From an uncultured Clostridia bacterium (GTDB lineage Bacteria; Bacillota; Clostridia; Oscillospirales; Acutalibacteraceae), in NCBI GenBank assembly GCA_930990065.1, contig CAKNOA010000001.1, positions 186,001 through 250,000 of the forward strand: a DNA stretch of 64,000 nt, read 5' to 3'. Position 1 is the stretch's first letter. Each line of letters begins with the position of its first letter. The notes under the pieces were generated by a model. That model did not search any database and was not told the DNA's origin. It saw nothing but the letters and a program-made list of their open reading frames with translations. The translations under genes and the position numbers were made by a program. Positions 14,547 to 24,225 of the stretch are shown piece after piece.

Positions 14547-16391
14547 GTGACCAAAGAACAAAGCACATCGGGCCGGAAATCGGAAGCCAAAGCTTCGTTT
14601 TCTCCGGCTGTATGGGCCAAAATGGGGCCCTTCTTAAAACCATTTCGCTGGCGGCTGATCGGCATTGTTTTGCTGATGCTGTTCAGTGCCGGTATTGATA
14701 TTCTGTATCCCCTTTTGCAGGGATACGCCGTCAACGAGTTTATCGTCCCCAAGCAGCTAAACGGTGTGGGCGGATTTACCGTCTTTTATTTTGTCATGCT
14801 CACGCTGCAGGCCCTTTCCACGCTGCTCATGTTTCGCAGCGCGCTGCGGCTGGAAATGTATTTGGGACGGGAGCTTAAAAAAGCTTCATTTGTCCATTTG
14901 CAGGAACTGAGTTTTTCGTACTATAACGCCACCCCCGTGGGTACCATCGTCGCCCGGGTCATGAATGATACCAACCGGATCGGCGGGGTGTTCGCCTGGC
15001 GGTTGGTGGATTTCTTCTGGGCGTTTAGCTATGTGGCCGGTAGTATGATTGTCATGCTGTTTTTAAACGTGACCCTCGCGTTGATGATTTTGGCCATTGT
15101 GCCGGTACTGCTGTGGATTACCTCGTATTTTCAGCGCAAGATCATTGCCGTCAACCGCCGGGTGCGGGCGGTTAACGCCGATCTGACCCGGGCCTATAAC
15201 GAAGGGATTGGCGGAGCAAAAACCAGCAAAACCCTGGTCATCGAGGAACAGAACTTGCAGGCTTTTTCCCAAACTTCCTCTGATATGCGCAAAAATACCA
15301 TTCGCGCCTGCATGCTCAATGCGCTGTACATTCCCATTATCACGTTTTTCAGCTCCCTTTCGGTTGCGTTTGTGCTGACCCAAGGTGGATACCAGAATTT
15401 GCAAGGGGTGCTGGATATTGGCACACTGACAATTTTTATCAGCTATGCGCTGAATATCTTCGACCCCATCCAGCAGTTGGCCCGCATTACGTCGGACTTT
15501 ATCGCCACACAGCCGAACATTGAACGGGTGATGGATCTCTTAGAATTAAAACCACAGATCACCGATACTCCTGCCGTCATCGCAAAATATGGCACCAGCC
15601 TTTCCCCCAAGCGGGAAAACTGGGAACCCATTCAGGGCCATATCACGTTTGAGGATGTAACGTTCCGGTATCCGGACGGCACCGACGATGTATTGTCACA
15701 TTTTTCGCTGGATATTCCTGCGGGGACTACCGTGGCCATTGTAGGCGAAACCGGAGCCGGGAAATCGACCCTGGTCAATCTGGCCTGCCGGTTTTTTGAA
15801 CCGACCGGCGGACGGATTCTCATCGACGGCCGTGATTACCGCGAACGCAGCATGCTGTGGCTGCATAGCAGCATCGGCTATGTGCTGCAAACGCCGCACC
15901 TGTTCAGCGGCACTGTCCGGGAGAATATCCGGTATGGCCGGTTGGATGCAACCGATGCCGAAATTGAAGAAGCGGCCAAACTGGTCAGCGCCCATGAGAT
16001 TATTTTACACATGGAAAACGGCTATGACAGCAATGTCGGCGAAGGCGGCGACCGCCTTTCCACCGGGGAAAAACAGCTGATTTCGTTTGCCCGGGCGGTG
16101 CTGGCCAACCCCCGCATTTTTGTACTGGATGAAGCTACGTCTTCCATCGATACTAAAACGGAAGAACACATCCAAACAGCTATCTCCACCCTTTTGCAAA
16201 ACCGTACCTCTTTCCTCATTGCCCACCGGCTTTCCACCATTCGCAGAGCCGATCTCATTCTGGTCGTGCGAAACGGCCGGATTGTGGAACAGGGCTCGCA
16301 CCACGAGTTGCTGGCAAAAGGCGGCTATTACCACGATCTATATAAACAGCAATTCGAACAGGAAGTCAGCCATAAATTTTTGGACGCATAA
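14547..16391 (+). CDS. ABC exporter half-transporter, catalytic subunit of a heterodimer
   Basis: A 614-residue exporter subunit starting with GTG (14547), AAAGGAGAG upstream. Six membrane helices are followed by an NBD with Walker A GETGAGKST, signature LSTGEKQLISFARA (variant; canonical LSGGQ) and Walker B IFVLDEATSSID with the catalytic Glu. The canonical ATP site would be formed by this Walker B and the signature of the upstream subunit. The pair is the standard heterodimeric multidrug-exporter arrangement (BmrCD, TM287/288, LmrCD). The operon ends at a strong terminator at 16418. Confidence 0.9.
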   Translation: MTKEQSTSGRKSEAKASFSPAVWAKMGPFLKPFRWRLIGIVLLMLFSAGIDILYPLLQGYAVNEFIVPKQLNGVGGFTVFYFVMLTLQALSTLLMFRSALRLEMYLGRELKKASFVHLQELSFSYYNATPVGTIVARVMNDTNRIGGVFAWRLVDFFWAFSYVAGSMIVMLFLNVTLALMILAIVPVLLWITSYFQRKIIAVNRRVRAVNADLTRAYNEGIGGAKTSKTLVIEEQNLQAFSQTSSDMRKNTIRACMLNALYIPIITFFSSLSVAFVLTQGGYQNLQGVLDIGTLTIFISYALNIFDPIQQLARITSDFIATQPNIERVMDLLELKPQITDTPAVIAKYGTSLSPKRENWEPIQGHITFEDVTFRYPDGTDDVLSHFSLDIPAGTTVAIVGETGAGKSTLVNLACRFFEPTGGRILIDGRDYRERSMLWLHSSIGYVLQTPHLFSGTVRENIRYGRLDATDAEIEEAAKLVSAHEIILHMENGYDSNVGEGGDRLSTGEKQLISFARAVLANPRIFVLDEATSSIDTKTEEHIQTAISTLLQNRTSFLIAHRLSTIRRADLILVVRNGRIVEQGSHHELLAKGGYYHDLYKQQFEQEVSHKFLDA

Positions 16392-16417
16392 TCGTTTTTT
16401 TGTTCCCGATACAAAGG

Positions 16418-16458
16418 AAGAAGCGGGTACCTTACGAAAAAGGTACCCGCTTCTTTTA
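16418..16458 (+). terminator. Strong intrinsic terminator of the ABC exporter operon
   Basis: A perfect 15-bp stem AAGAAGCGGGTACCT (16418-16432) with 16441-16455, an 8-nt loop, followed by TTT. It is also usable on the minus strand. Confidence 0.85.
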
Positions 16459-16501
16459 TGGGCTTTTTGTCTTATCGCCCGCGGTTATGACGTTTTTGGG
16501 G

Positions 16502-16690
16502 TTATTTCATGCTCTGTTCGTAGGACTCGATCATCTTTTTGACCATCTGGCCGCCCACGGAACCGGCCTGACGGCTGGTCAGGTCACCGTTATAGCCTTC
16601 CTTCAGGTTCACGCCCACTTCGGAAGCCGCCTGCATCTTAAAGCGGTTCAGAGATTCTCTGGCTTCGGGAACAACATTCTTATTAGACAT
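16502..16690 (-). CDS. Alpha/beta-type small acid-soluble spore protein
   Basis: A 62-residue DNA-binding spore core protein starting at 16690 (MSNKNVVPEARESLNRFK) with GAGGAGG upstream. It contains the two conserved SASP blocks: the germination-protease region around ASEVGVNLKEGYNGDLTSRQ and the C-terminal GSVGGQMVKKMIESYE. Such proteins coat spore DNA, force an A-like conformation and protect against UV; they are degraded by Gpr on germination. The gene is expressed in the forespore (sigma-G) in known organisms; I could not find a convincing sigma-G promoter here. Confidence 0.93.
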   Translation of the reverse strand: MSNKNVVPEARESLNRFKMQAASEVGVNLKEGYNGDLTSRQAGSVGGQMVKKMIESYEQSMK

Positions 16691-16875
16691 GATTTTTTTC
16701 CTCCTCAAATATTGCCGGACGGGGCTTTTTCTTCCACTTCTTTTTCTCTTATCTACCGCCCCGCCCGGACCGTTGCTTTGCGTTTGCATTGCTATTGTAT
16801 CCGGGGAACAAAAAACCATGCCTGACAATTTTTTCTATTTTTCCGGCAAAAAACGCCAATTGTTCCAGAAAATCA

Positions 16876-19581
16876 TCAGGAGCGCAACAAGTAGAGCAGC
16901 ACGGGGAATAGATACGCGGCGGCAAAAGCAGCGGCGCTGATTGTCACCAATACGTATACACTGCCGTTTTGCATTTTCTTTAACCAAGCGCCACGTTTCA
17001 GCCATCTTTTCTTTCTGGCAAACCACCACAAGGTAAGCAGCAAAAGCCCTATCCCTGTCAGCAGTATTCCAGCCGTGAGCCCCGACGGCCACACGGAAAG
17101 CACCACCTGGTTTTCCCCTTCTGTCAACCGGATGGCGGTAAAAGCCCCCAATACCTGCCGCACTTCGGCTGGGGCGCCGTTACACCAGGCTGTCATCCCC
17201 TGCTGGTATTCCACCGGCAAAAAGAGCCACTCCCCTTCTTTTTCCGCCTGCACCGTAGCCGACAGCGTAGAGCCTTCTACCGTCACATCGCAGCCGTTGG
17301 CTTTGGCGGCCACCTGGTCCCATACAGACTGCCGCAGGCCGGCCACCCGGAACCCGTAGACATCCACATTTTTTGAAAACCACACGTCGACAAACACCGA
17401 ATCCCCGGCCTTGAAATCGCCCAATTCCAGTAGCCCATTCATGGATTGCTTGGGATACGACGAAGCCACCATACGGCCGTTGACATATACATCCAGCGCC
17501 CCGTTAATGGGTTCCGTCAGCCGGTTGCTCACGTCTTTAAACAGATCGAGATACAAGGTTTCGTCTTCCTGTAGCCGAATGTCATACCGCACTACCCCTT
17601 CCGAAGAAGTTTCATCCAGTTGATAGCTATAAAGCTGACTATCGGCGTCATAACTGGCATAAAGCCCTTCGATCGACTGGGGATCATAAAAATGAAATAG
17701 CGATTCTTCCCCGGGAAATAGGGTTTCATAGAGCGATTCCTGATAAAGCAGCCGGTCGGATGAGTCGATTTCCTCCGGTAGAGCTGTGGGCACCACGAGC
17801 CCTGTGCCCCAGTTATCCGTAACCTGCAGCAGCGTAAATGTGTCATTTTGTGCCAAAACTTCGTCATACCGGTCGGAAGAACGGCTTTCCGCATTTTGAA
17901 ATACTACGCCCTGAATGCCCAGAAGCGCATCGGTAAACTGTGTGCCGCCATGGGTACCGGCTTCCATCCAGTAGCAGGAATACCCCAATTTTTTCATGGC
18001 AAACAGCATATTGCGGGAAGTCAGGGACGTATAGTGCCCATGGTTCATAAACCCGGCTCCCCCCAATAAATTTACATCGGTGGTTTTGCTGTTTTGTTTG
18101 ACAAAAAAGAGGGTATTGTCCTTATTTTCGGCGGTTATCTCCCCCAAATGAATGAGCTGTTCTTCATAACTGGTATTTTGCACACTGCCCTGAAACGAAG
18201 CAAAACCAAAAGCCAGCGACTGTAATAAAACGGCTGCCGCCAGAAAACAGGAGATCGCTTTTTTCCGCACCAGTTCATACCGGCGCATGCCGAAAAGCAG
18301 CAGAAATGCCACCAATAAAAAGAGGAAAACAAAAAATAGAATCCACCACTGTTCTTCCCCTACCCACAAGGTACGGCAAAACGTGGCGAGCTTCTTGGCA
18401 TTTTGTGGCAGATAGATGGCAAACAACAATCCTATGCCAAACAGGAACAAACTATAGGCCCCGGTTAGTACCCGGGACGAATGCGACGGTAACATGCGCG
18501 TGTCCTTTTTTTGTTCCCAAGCCCAGGCGGCACCGAAAATCCCCAAAAAGTTCGTCAAAAACCCATACCGGCCGGGGTAAGCCTGGTAGCTGCCGATATG
18601 CCAAAATTTGTTGATCGGCTCTACAAACAGCGGTATGGTCATCAAAAGGATCAACCCTATAAGGAACCAAAGCTTTCTGTTTTTCCCATCCCGCAGCCGG
18701 GGCAAACACCAAAGCACGCCTGCGCAGGAAAGGGCCGACAGCAAAAGCAGACAACTGGTAGTGAGCAAATTGGGGTAAAAACTGCCGCTTTGCAAACTGA
18801 GCACAAAGTCCGTGGTGCGGGCCGATTGGCTGTACTGCTCCAAAAACGGCAGCCAGGCAGCCGCCGACAGGAAAAACGAAAGCCCCACCCCGCAGCAAAT
18901 CCGCAAGGCTGTGGGCCCCCGCCGCCGGGCCGGCACGCAAAACCACACATACGCCCCCGCTGCGATGGCCAGAAACAGCAACACCATGTAACTGATGTAA
19001 AGGCTGATCACGAGGTGCATAAAGACTATCAGCACAAACCACCGGCTTTTGCCTGTGCGCACCAGGTAAAGAAACGCTTCCACGAGTAAGGGAAGCAGGA
19101 TCACCAAATCCAGCCAATGCACATTGACAAAATACAAAAGGCCATACCCGCAAAAGCCATAGGAAACGCCAAACAGCGCCCCATGCCATACGGCCATACG
19201 GGGAAACCGGCGCAGCAAAAACCAGCCCATGCAATATGCCGCTGTCACCAGTTTGAGGAGAACAAGCACGTTGAGAAATAGATAGATCTGTTCCGGCTGG
19301 ACCAACACTACCAAAAGAGAAAACGGGCTGCACAAAAAGAAGAAGAAGACACCCCAAAAATCCATGCCGCCGCTTGCGAGGTTGAGAAAAAAGCCATGAT
19401 GCCCCAGCAAAATATTGCGAAATTGCAGGAAAAGCGGCGCGATTTGTTGTTTCATATCCCCCCATCCAAGACTGAGGGAGCCGCACGGGAATAAGCCGCA
19501 CATGGCATAAACCGCCAGCAGCAAAAGGGCCGTCAGTCCGGCGGCGATGATCCCGGCCCACCGGCTTTTTCGTTTTGTCAT
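16876..19581 (-). CDS. YfhO-family multi-pass membrane protein
   Basis: A 901-residue protein from the ATG at 19581 (MTKRKSRWAGII), AAAGGAGTC upstream. A dozen or more hydrophobic helices cover the first 440 residues or so, then a large extracytoplasmic domain (about 480-840), then two C-terminal helices followed by an Arg/Lys-rich linker. The N-terminal region (LGWGDMKQQIAPLF, GGMDFWGVFFFFLCSPF, GYGLLYFVNVHWLD) is typical of YfhO, a GT-C-like family linked in Bacillus and Listeria to glycosylation of lipoteichoic acid or lipid-linked sugars. The exact reaction in this organism is not known. No neighbour clarifies it. Confidence 0.85.
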   Translation of the reverse strand: MTKRKSRWAGIIAAGLTALLLLAVYAMCGLFPCGSLSLGWGDMKQQIAPLFLQFRNILLGHHGFFLNLASGGMDFWGVFFFFLCSPFSLLVVLVQPEQIYLFLNVLVLLKLVTAAYCMGWFLLRRFPRMAVWHGALFGVSYGFCGYGLLYFVNVHWLDLVILLPLLVEAFLYLVRTGKSRWFVLIVFMHLVISLYISYMVLLFLAIAAGAYVWFCVPARRRGPTALRICCGVGLSFFLSAAAWLPFLEQYSQSARTTDFVLSLQSGSFYPNLLTTSCLLLLSALSCAGVLWCLPRLRDGKNRKLWFLIGLILLMTIPLFVEPINKFWHIGSYQAYPGRYGFLTNFLGIFGAAWAWEQKKDTRMLPSHSSRVLTGAYSLFLFGIGLLFAIYLPQNAKKLATFCRTLWVGEEQWWILFFVFLFLLVAFLLLFGMRRYELVRKKAISCFLAAAVLLQSLAFGFASFQGSVQNTSYEEQLIHLGEITAENKDNTLFFVKQNSKTTDVNLLGGAGFMNHGHYTSLTSRNMLFAMKKLGYSCYWMEAGTHGGTQFTDALLGIQGVVFQNAESRSSDRYDEVLAQNDTFTLLQVTDNWGTGLVVPTALPEEIDSSDRLLYQESLYETLFPGEESLFHFYDPQSIEGLYASYDADSQLYSYQLDETSSEGVVRYDIRLQEDETLYLDLFKDVSNRLTEPINGALDVYVNGRMVASSYPKQSMNGLLELGDFKAGDSVFVDVWFSKNVDVYGFRVAGLRQSVWDQVAAKANGCDVTVEGSTLSATVQAEKEGEWLFLPVEYQQGMTAWCNGAPAEVRQVLGAFTAIRLTEGENQVVLSVWPSGLTAGILLTGIGLLLLTLWWFARKKRWLKRGAWLKKMQNGSVYVLVTISAAAFAAAYLFPVLLYLLRS

Positions 19582-19668
19582 GGTGATAGACTCCTTTCTG
19601 CTCCCCGGCCGCCAAGGGAAGGAAAAAAGCAGAGGCAAGCTTTTTTACTTTCCTCTGCTTTCTGTTTT

Positions 19669-20892
19669 TTATACCAAAGAAACTTTGTGGTATACTTTCT
19701 TGCCTTTGCGCAAAATCAGCGCATCCTGTTCGAACATGTCCGGCGTGATCTGCATTTGCAGGTCCGTGGCCTTTTGCGTGCCAACCGTTACACCGCCCTG
19801 CTGGATCAGGCGTTTGGCCTCCCCGCGGGAAGCAGCCAACCCGGTTTTGACCAGCACGTCGAGCAGCGCCATGCCGTCGCCCAGTTCCGTGCGAGACAGT
19901 TCCGTCGTGGGCATGTGCTCGCTATCCCCACCGTTTACAAACAGGGCACGGGCTGCCGCCTGAGCCTTTTCGGCTTCTTCTTCGCCGTGAATGAGTTTCG
20001 TGACTTCATAAGCCAGGATTTCTTTGGCCTTATTCAGTTCACTGCCCTGCCAGGTGTCCATTTCGCGAATCTGATCCATGGGCAGGAACGTTACAATACG
20101 CAGGCAGCGCATGACGTCGGCATCCGCCACGTTGCGCCAGTACTGGTAGAATTCGTAGGGCGACGTCTTGTTCGGGTCCAGCCACAGGGCGCCTTTTTCG
20201 GTTTTGCCCATTTTTTTGCCTTCGCTGGTGGTCAGCAGCGTGAAGGTCATGGCTTCCACCGATTTGCTGTCCATACGGCGGCACAGTTCCACGCCGCCGA
20301 TCATGTTGCTCCACTGGTCGTCGCCGCCCAGCTGCATCTGGCAGCCATACCGGCGGTTCAGTTCCAGGAAATCGTAGCTCTGCATGATCATGTAGTTCAT
20401 CTCAAAGAACGAAAGCCCGCGTTCCAGGCGCTGCTTGTAGCATTCGGCCGCCAGCATGCGGCTTACCGAAAAATGCACGCCCACTTCCCGCAAAAACTGA
20501 ATGTAGTTCAGGTTGCGCAGCCAGTCCCCGTTATTGGCGATAATGGCCTTTCCGTCGCTGAAGTCAATCAGGCGGGACATCTGCTTTTTAAAGCATTCGA
20601 TGTTGTGATCGATCGTCTCCGTGGTCATCATTTTGCGCATGTCGGTTTTGCCCGAAGGGTCCCCGATCATCGCCGTACCACCGCCGAACAGCGCGATGGG
20701 CCGGTGACCGGCACGCTGCATATGCGCCATGGCCATAATCGGCACAAAATGCCCCACGTGCAGGCTATCCGCCGTGGGGTCAAACCCCACATAAAACGTA
20801 ATTTTTTCATCATTGAGCAGGTGACGCACCGCTTCTTCATTGGTGACCTGCGCAATCAGGCCTCGATCTTTCAGATCTTCGTAAACTCCCAT
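19669..20892 (-). CDS. tyrS: Tyrosyl-tRNA synthetase
   Basis: A 407-residue class I synthetase charging tRNA-Tyr. The HIGH-like motif is [16 protein letters not shown] and the KMSKS loop is [16 protein letters not shown]-terminal S4 RNA-binding domain begins near residue 345 ([18 protein letters not shown]). A tyrosine T-box leader lies directly upstream (20935-21213) with its own sigma-A promoter, so expression rises when tRNA-Tyr is uncharged. The length is typical of the bacterial TyrS family. Confidence 0.95.
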   Translation of the reverse strand: MGVYEDLKDRGLIAQVTNEEAVRHLLNDEKITFYVGFDPTADSLHVGHFVPIMAMAHMQRAGHRPIALFGGGTAMIGDPSGKTDMRKMMTTETIDHNIECFKKQMSRLIDFSDGKAIIANNGDWLRNLNYIQFLREVGVHFSVSRMLAAECYKQRLERGLSFFEMNYMIMQSYDFLELNRRYGCQMQLGGDDQWSNMIGGVELCRRMDSKSVEAMTFTLLTTSEGKKMGKTEKGALWLDPNKTSPYEFYQYWRNVADADVMRCLRIVTFLPMDQIREMDTWQGSELNKAKEILAYEVTKLIHGEEEAEKAQAAARALFVNGGDSEHMPTTELSRTELGDGMALLDVLVKTGLAASRGEAKRLIQQGGVTVGTQKATDLQMQITPDMFEQDALILRKGKKVYHKVSLV

Positions 20893-20934
20893 GTTGGTTC
20901 CCTTCCTTTTCCTTACTTTTTGTCAGAGGGCAGG

Positions 20935-21213
20935 GGGTCAAAAAAGAAAACGCCCCCTGCATCTATCATGCAGAGGGCGGACATCCCGCGGTACCACCTC
21001 AGTTCACCGATACCTCACGATACCGGCCTCACGGGTACAGAAAATACCCTTGTGCTTTAACGCGCACCCACGGCCTGTCACCTACTCGGTTTCCCTTTCA
21101 GCCGGCAGCTCCGGAATGTATTTCGGGACCCGAACGCAACTGCTTCCACCGACCGCAGTTTCTCTTGGCCGTTCCAGTATCCGTACTTCTTTCCTTCAAC
21201 GCCTGTATGCACC
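20935..21213 (-). promoter_or_regulatory. T-box riboswitch (tyrosine) controlling tyrS
   Basis: The minus-strand leader contains the T-box core AGGTGGTACCGCGG (complement near 20988-21000), followed by a terminator hairpin CGCCCTCTGCAT...ATGCAGGGGGCG with GTTTTCTTTTTT (20941-20979). Upstream are stem I elements, and a TAC triplet in AAGTACGGATACTGG is compatible with a tyrosine specifier. Binding of uncharged tRNA-Tyr by the T-box would favour the antiterminator and read-through into tyrS. Confidence 0.92.
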
Positions 21214-21242
21214 ATTATAAGCACCGAAAGGGAAAAAGTCAA
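21214..21242 (-). promoter_or_regulatory. Sigma-A promoter of the tyrS T-box transcript
   Basis: TTGACT (21237-21242), a 17-nt spacer and TATAAT (21214-21219). The -35 hexamer overlaps the stop of recN. Confidence 0.88.
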
Positions 21243-22909
21243 GGGGTATCGTTGTCTTTTTCCAGCATTTCGGCAGCATTTTGCCGCATCAGAGGTGTAA
21301 GTTCCCCGCCGCTGATCATGCGGGCGATCTGGTCAATGCGGCCTTCCCGGTTAAGGGGCTGCACATGGGTATATGTTTTTCCGTCCTTCACTTCTTTTTG
21401 AATCAGAAGCTGAGAATCGGCCATGGCGGCAATTTGAGCCGTATGGGTTACGCACAGCACCTGCACATCACGGGACAGCTGCCGCAGCTTTTGTCCCACT
21501 TTGCGGGCCGCCTGCCCGCTGATCCCGGCGTCCACTTCGTCGAAAATCATGGTATCCACCGGGTCATGCCGGGCCAGCACCGTTTTAAGCGCCAGCATAA
21601 TGCGGGATAATTCCCCGCCGGATGCAATTTTCGACAGCGGTTTCGGATCTTCCCCGGGGTTGGTGGAAATGAGGAACTGGATGCGGTCGCACCCGTTTTC
21701 GTTTAAGGGGCAGCGCACCTGCTCCACCTGAAAACAGACGTCCGGCATCGCTAGAAAGGCCAGCTCTTCCGCCACCCGGCGGGTCAATTCCCGGGCGGCA
21801 TCCCGCCGCCGGTGGGATAGTTCCCTCGCTAGTTCAATCGCTTTTGCCTTTTGGGTTTCAAACACCTGCTGCCATTTTGCCAGTTCTTCATCGGCATGTT
21901 CAATGGCATGCAGTTCTTTTTTGGCGTTTTCAAGATAACGAAGCATCTCTTCTTCGGTGCGGCCGTATTTTAACCCCAGCCGGTACAATTCGTCGAGCCT
22001 TGCTTCCACCCGTTCCCTTTCCTCCGGGTCAAAATCCAAGAATCCCGCAAAACGCGCTTCTTCATCGGCCAGGGACTGTACATCGTAATAGGCCCCGCGT
22101 AGCTGTTCCGCCCATTTTTGGGCCTGGGGCAAATACTGCGCCGCTTCCTCGGCGGCGTCGGCCGCCTGCTGCAACAGATCGACGGCACCAGGTTCATCCC
22201 CACCCTGCAGCGCTTTGCGGCAGCGCAAAAATTGCGTGGCCGTTTTTTCGCCGTTTCGAAACAGGATCCGCTGCTGCTGCAGTTTTTCCTGTTCGCCCGG
22301 CGTAATCGCGCCTTTTTCCAGCTCCTCAATTTCATAGGTAAGCAGGTCGGCCCGGCGGGTCTTTTCCTCTTCGTTCGTCAGCAGCGCATCCATGTTTTTT
22401 TGCGCGGCGCGCAACTGGGCATACACCTGTCGGTATTCCGCTACCAATCCGTCAAGCTGCCCCTGGGCATCTACATATACGCGGTGCTGCTCTTTATCCA
22501 GCAGTTCATAACTTTCGTGCTGGCCGTGGATGGTGAGCATGCGGGCTCCCACCGCCGCCAGCACAGAAACGGTCACGGGACGGTTATTCACCCGGCACAG
22601 AGTTTTCCCCTCCACCCGGATTTCCCGCTGCAAAATCAGCTGGTCTTCCTGTACCGGTACGCCCCATTCTTCCAAATCCGCACACAGGGTTTCCGGCACA
22701 TTTTGAAACACCGCCGTCACACAGGCGCTTTTCGCGCCCGTGCGCACCAAATCGCGGGAAACACGGCCGCCCAGCACCGCATGGATGGAATCGATCAAAA
22801 TCGACTTCCCGGCCCCGGTTTCACCGGTCAACACCGTCATGCCCGAGGAAAACGATACATCCGCCCGTTCGATCACCGCAATATTTTCAATGGTCAATTG
22901 CGTGAGCAT
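21239..22909 (-). CDS. recN: DNA repair protein RecN
   Basis: A 556-residue SMC-like ATPase that helps hold DNA ends during double-strand break repair. N-terminal Walker A is GETGAGKSILIDSI; long coiled coils (about 150-370, rich in Glu/Gln/Arg) flank the centre. The C-terminal signature is SGGELSRIMLALK with Walker B TMIFDEVDAGISG. The length and layout are normal. It is the last gene of a nine-gene operon, 7 nt after argR, as in many Firmicutes. Confidence 0.95.
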   Translation of the reverse strand: MLTQLTIENIAVIERADVSFSSGMTVLTGETGAGKSILIDSIHAVLGGRVSRDLVRTGAKSACVTAVFQNVPETLCADLEEWGVPVQEDQLILQREIRVEGKTLCRVNNRPVTVSVLAAVGARMLTIHGQHESYELLDKEQHRVYVDAQGQLDGLVAEYRQVYAQLRAAQKNMDALLTNEEEKTRRADLLTYEIEELEKGAITPGEQEKLQQQRILFRNGEKTATQFLRCRKALQGGDEPGAVDLLQQAADAAEEAAQYLPQAQKWAEQLRGAYYDVQSLADEEARFAGFLDFDPEERERVEARLDELYRLGLKYGRTEEEMLRYLENAKKELHAIEHADEELAKWQQVFETQKAKAIELARELSHRRRDAARELTRRVAEELAFLAMPDVCFQVEQVRCPLNENGCDRIQFLISTNPGEDPKPLSKIASGGELSRIMLALKTVLARHDPVDTMIFDEVDAGISGQAARKVGQKLRQLSRDVQVLCVTHTAQIAAMADSQLLIQKEVKDGKTYTHVQPLNREGRIDQIARMISGGELTPLMRQNAAEMLEKDNDTP

Positions 22910-22916
22910 GCTCTTC

Positions 22917-23372
22917 TCACCTGCCCGTCAGCAATTTTTTCAACCCACCCTGCATGTTAATGGCGTCTTCTTCGGAACGGCACGCAATGAAAATCGTATC
23001 GTCCCCGGCCAGCGTCCCCACCAGGCCTTTCCAATGGGTGGAATCAATGGCGGCACAAACGGCCTGGGCCATGCCATTCATACACTTGACCACCAAAAGA
23101 TGGCCGGCCGCTTCGATGGAAAGCACGGAATCGGCAAACAACGTCAAAAATTTAGTGGAAACCCCGGGAGCATTTTCCTGTCCGGTGGAATAGTGGTACC
23201 GCCCTTCGCTGCTCAGCGTCTTGATGAGGCGCAATTCTTTAATGTCGCGGGATACCGTTGCCTGGGTCACATCATACCCGGCTTCCCGCAGGCAGCGCAG
23301 AAGTTCTTCCTGGGTATCAATGTCTCGTTCCTGGATCAGTTCCAAAATTTTCGCATGCCGTCTTGTTTTCAT
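22917..23372 (-). CDS. argR: Arginine repressor
   Basis: A 151-residue regulator starting at 23372 (MKTRRHAKILEL), GAAAGGAGAC upstream. The N-terminal winged helix contains VTQATVSRDIKELRL. The C-terminal oligomerisation and arginine-binding domain contains the GTLAGDDTIFIA motif. As a hexamer with arginine it represses arginine synthesis and may activate catabolism. The gene lies between nadK (1-nt gap) and recN (7-nt gap), the order conserved in Firmicutes. Confidence 0.93.
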   Translation of the reverse strand: MKTRRHAKILELIQERDIDTQEELLRCLREAGYDVTQATVSRDIKELRLIKTLSSEGRYHYSTGQENAPGVSTKFLTLFADSVLSIEAAGHLLVVKCMNGMAQAVCAAIDSTHWKGLVGTLAGDDTIFIACRSEEDAINMQGGLKKLLTGR

Positions 23373-23373
23373 G

Positions 23374-24225
23374 TCACAGTCTCCTTTCGGCCAATTTGTC
23401 ATTGACCACTTGATAAAAGTTCGTGTGATTCAGCCGGATAAGTCCAGCTGTCAAGTGGGAACGCTTTACCGTAATGGGTGCCGAAGCGCTCACCGGAATA
23501 ATCGTAGCCCCATCGAGTGAAAGCAAAATCTCTTCATCGCTGCCGCAATGGGCCCGGGCGCATAATGTTGAAGTCGAAGAAAAAATGACCGGGCGCGTCA
23601 CCAGAGAATGGGGGCAGATGGGCACCAGCCCAATGCAGTCCAGGGCCGGGTCGACCACCGGCCCTCCCGCCGACAGGGAATACGCCGTACTGCCGGTCGG
23701 CGTCGAAATAATCAGCCCATCGGCCCGGTAGTGGCAAATGCTTTCGTTATTTAATAGCACTTCAAAATCGAGGATATGTGAATACGTACCGCGGGACAGC
23801 ACCGCATCGTTGAGCACTGCATGGGGCGTTGTCTCCTGCCCGACCCAGACGTCGAGCATCATCCTTTTTTCAATGGTATAGGTGCCCTGAACCAGTTTGT
23901 CGAGCTCGTTCATTTCATTTTTTTCCAGGCTGGCCACAAACCCCAGCCGGCCCACATTGATGCCCAAAACCGCTTTTCCACACAAGGCCGCCTTTTTAGC
24001 CACCTGAATAATGGTACCGTCACCGCCCACGGCAATGAGCACATCCCCCTGCCGGTACAGCGCGTTTTCATCCTTTAAAAACCCCACACCCGTATCGCCA
24101 AAATAGGGCCGCATGGCTTCCGCCATCCATACGTCGGCCCCCAGGCTGTGCAGTTTTTTTACCAGGGCCCGGGTACACCGGTCGGTATCTTTTTTATCCA
24201 AATTGGGGACAACCGCTGCTATCAT
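23374..24225 (-). CDS. nadK: NAD kinase
   Basis: A 283-residue cytosolic ATP-NAD kinase making NADP. The family motifs are clear: VAVGGDGTIIQVAKKA near residue 65, the VLNDAVLSRG segment, and the Gly-rich ISTPTGSTAYSLSAGGPVVDP near 180. The start ATG overlaps the end of tlyA by 4 bp, pointing to coupled translation. Confidence 0.94.
   Translation of the reverse strand: MIAAVVPNLDKKDTDRCTRALVKKLHSLGADVWMAEAMRPYFGDTGVGFLKDENALYRQGDVLIAVGGDGTIIQVAKKAALCGKAVLGINVGRLGFVASLEKNEMNELDKLVQGTYTIEKRMMLDVWVGQETTPHAVLNDAVLSRGTYSHILDFEVLLNNESICHYRADGLIISTPTGSTAYSLSAGGPVVDPALDCIGLVPICPHSLVTRPVIFSSTSTLCARAHCGSDEEILLSLDGATIIPVSASAPITVKRSHLTAGLIRLNHTNFYQVVNDKLAERRL

Noticed and set aside
19687-21060. Plus-strand frame of 457 codons antisense to tyrS
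   Set aside because: It is the reverse reading of tyrS and its T-box, rich in His/Gln/Arg as such shadows are; no start signals.
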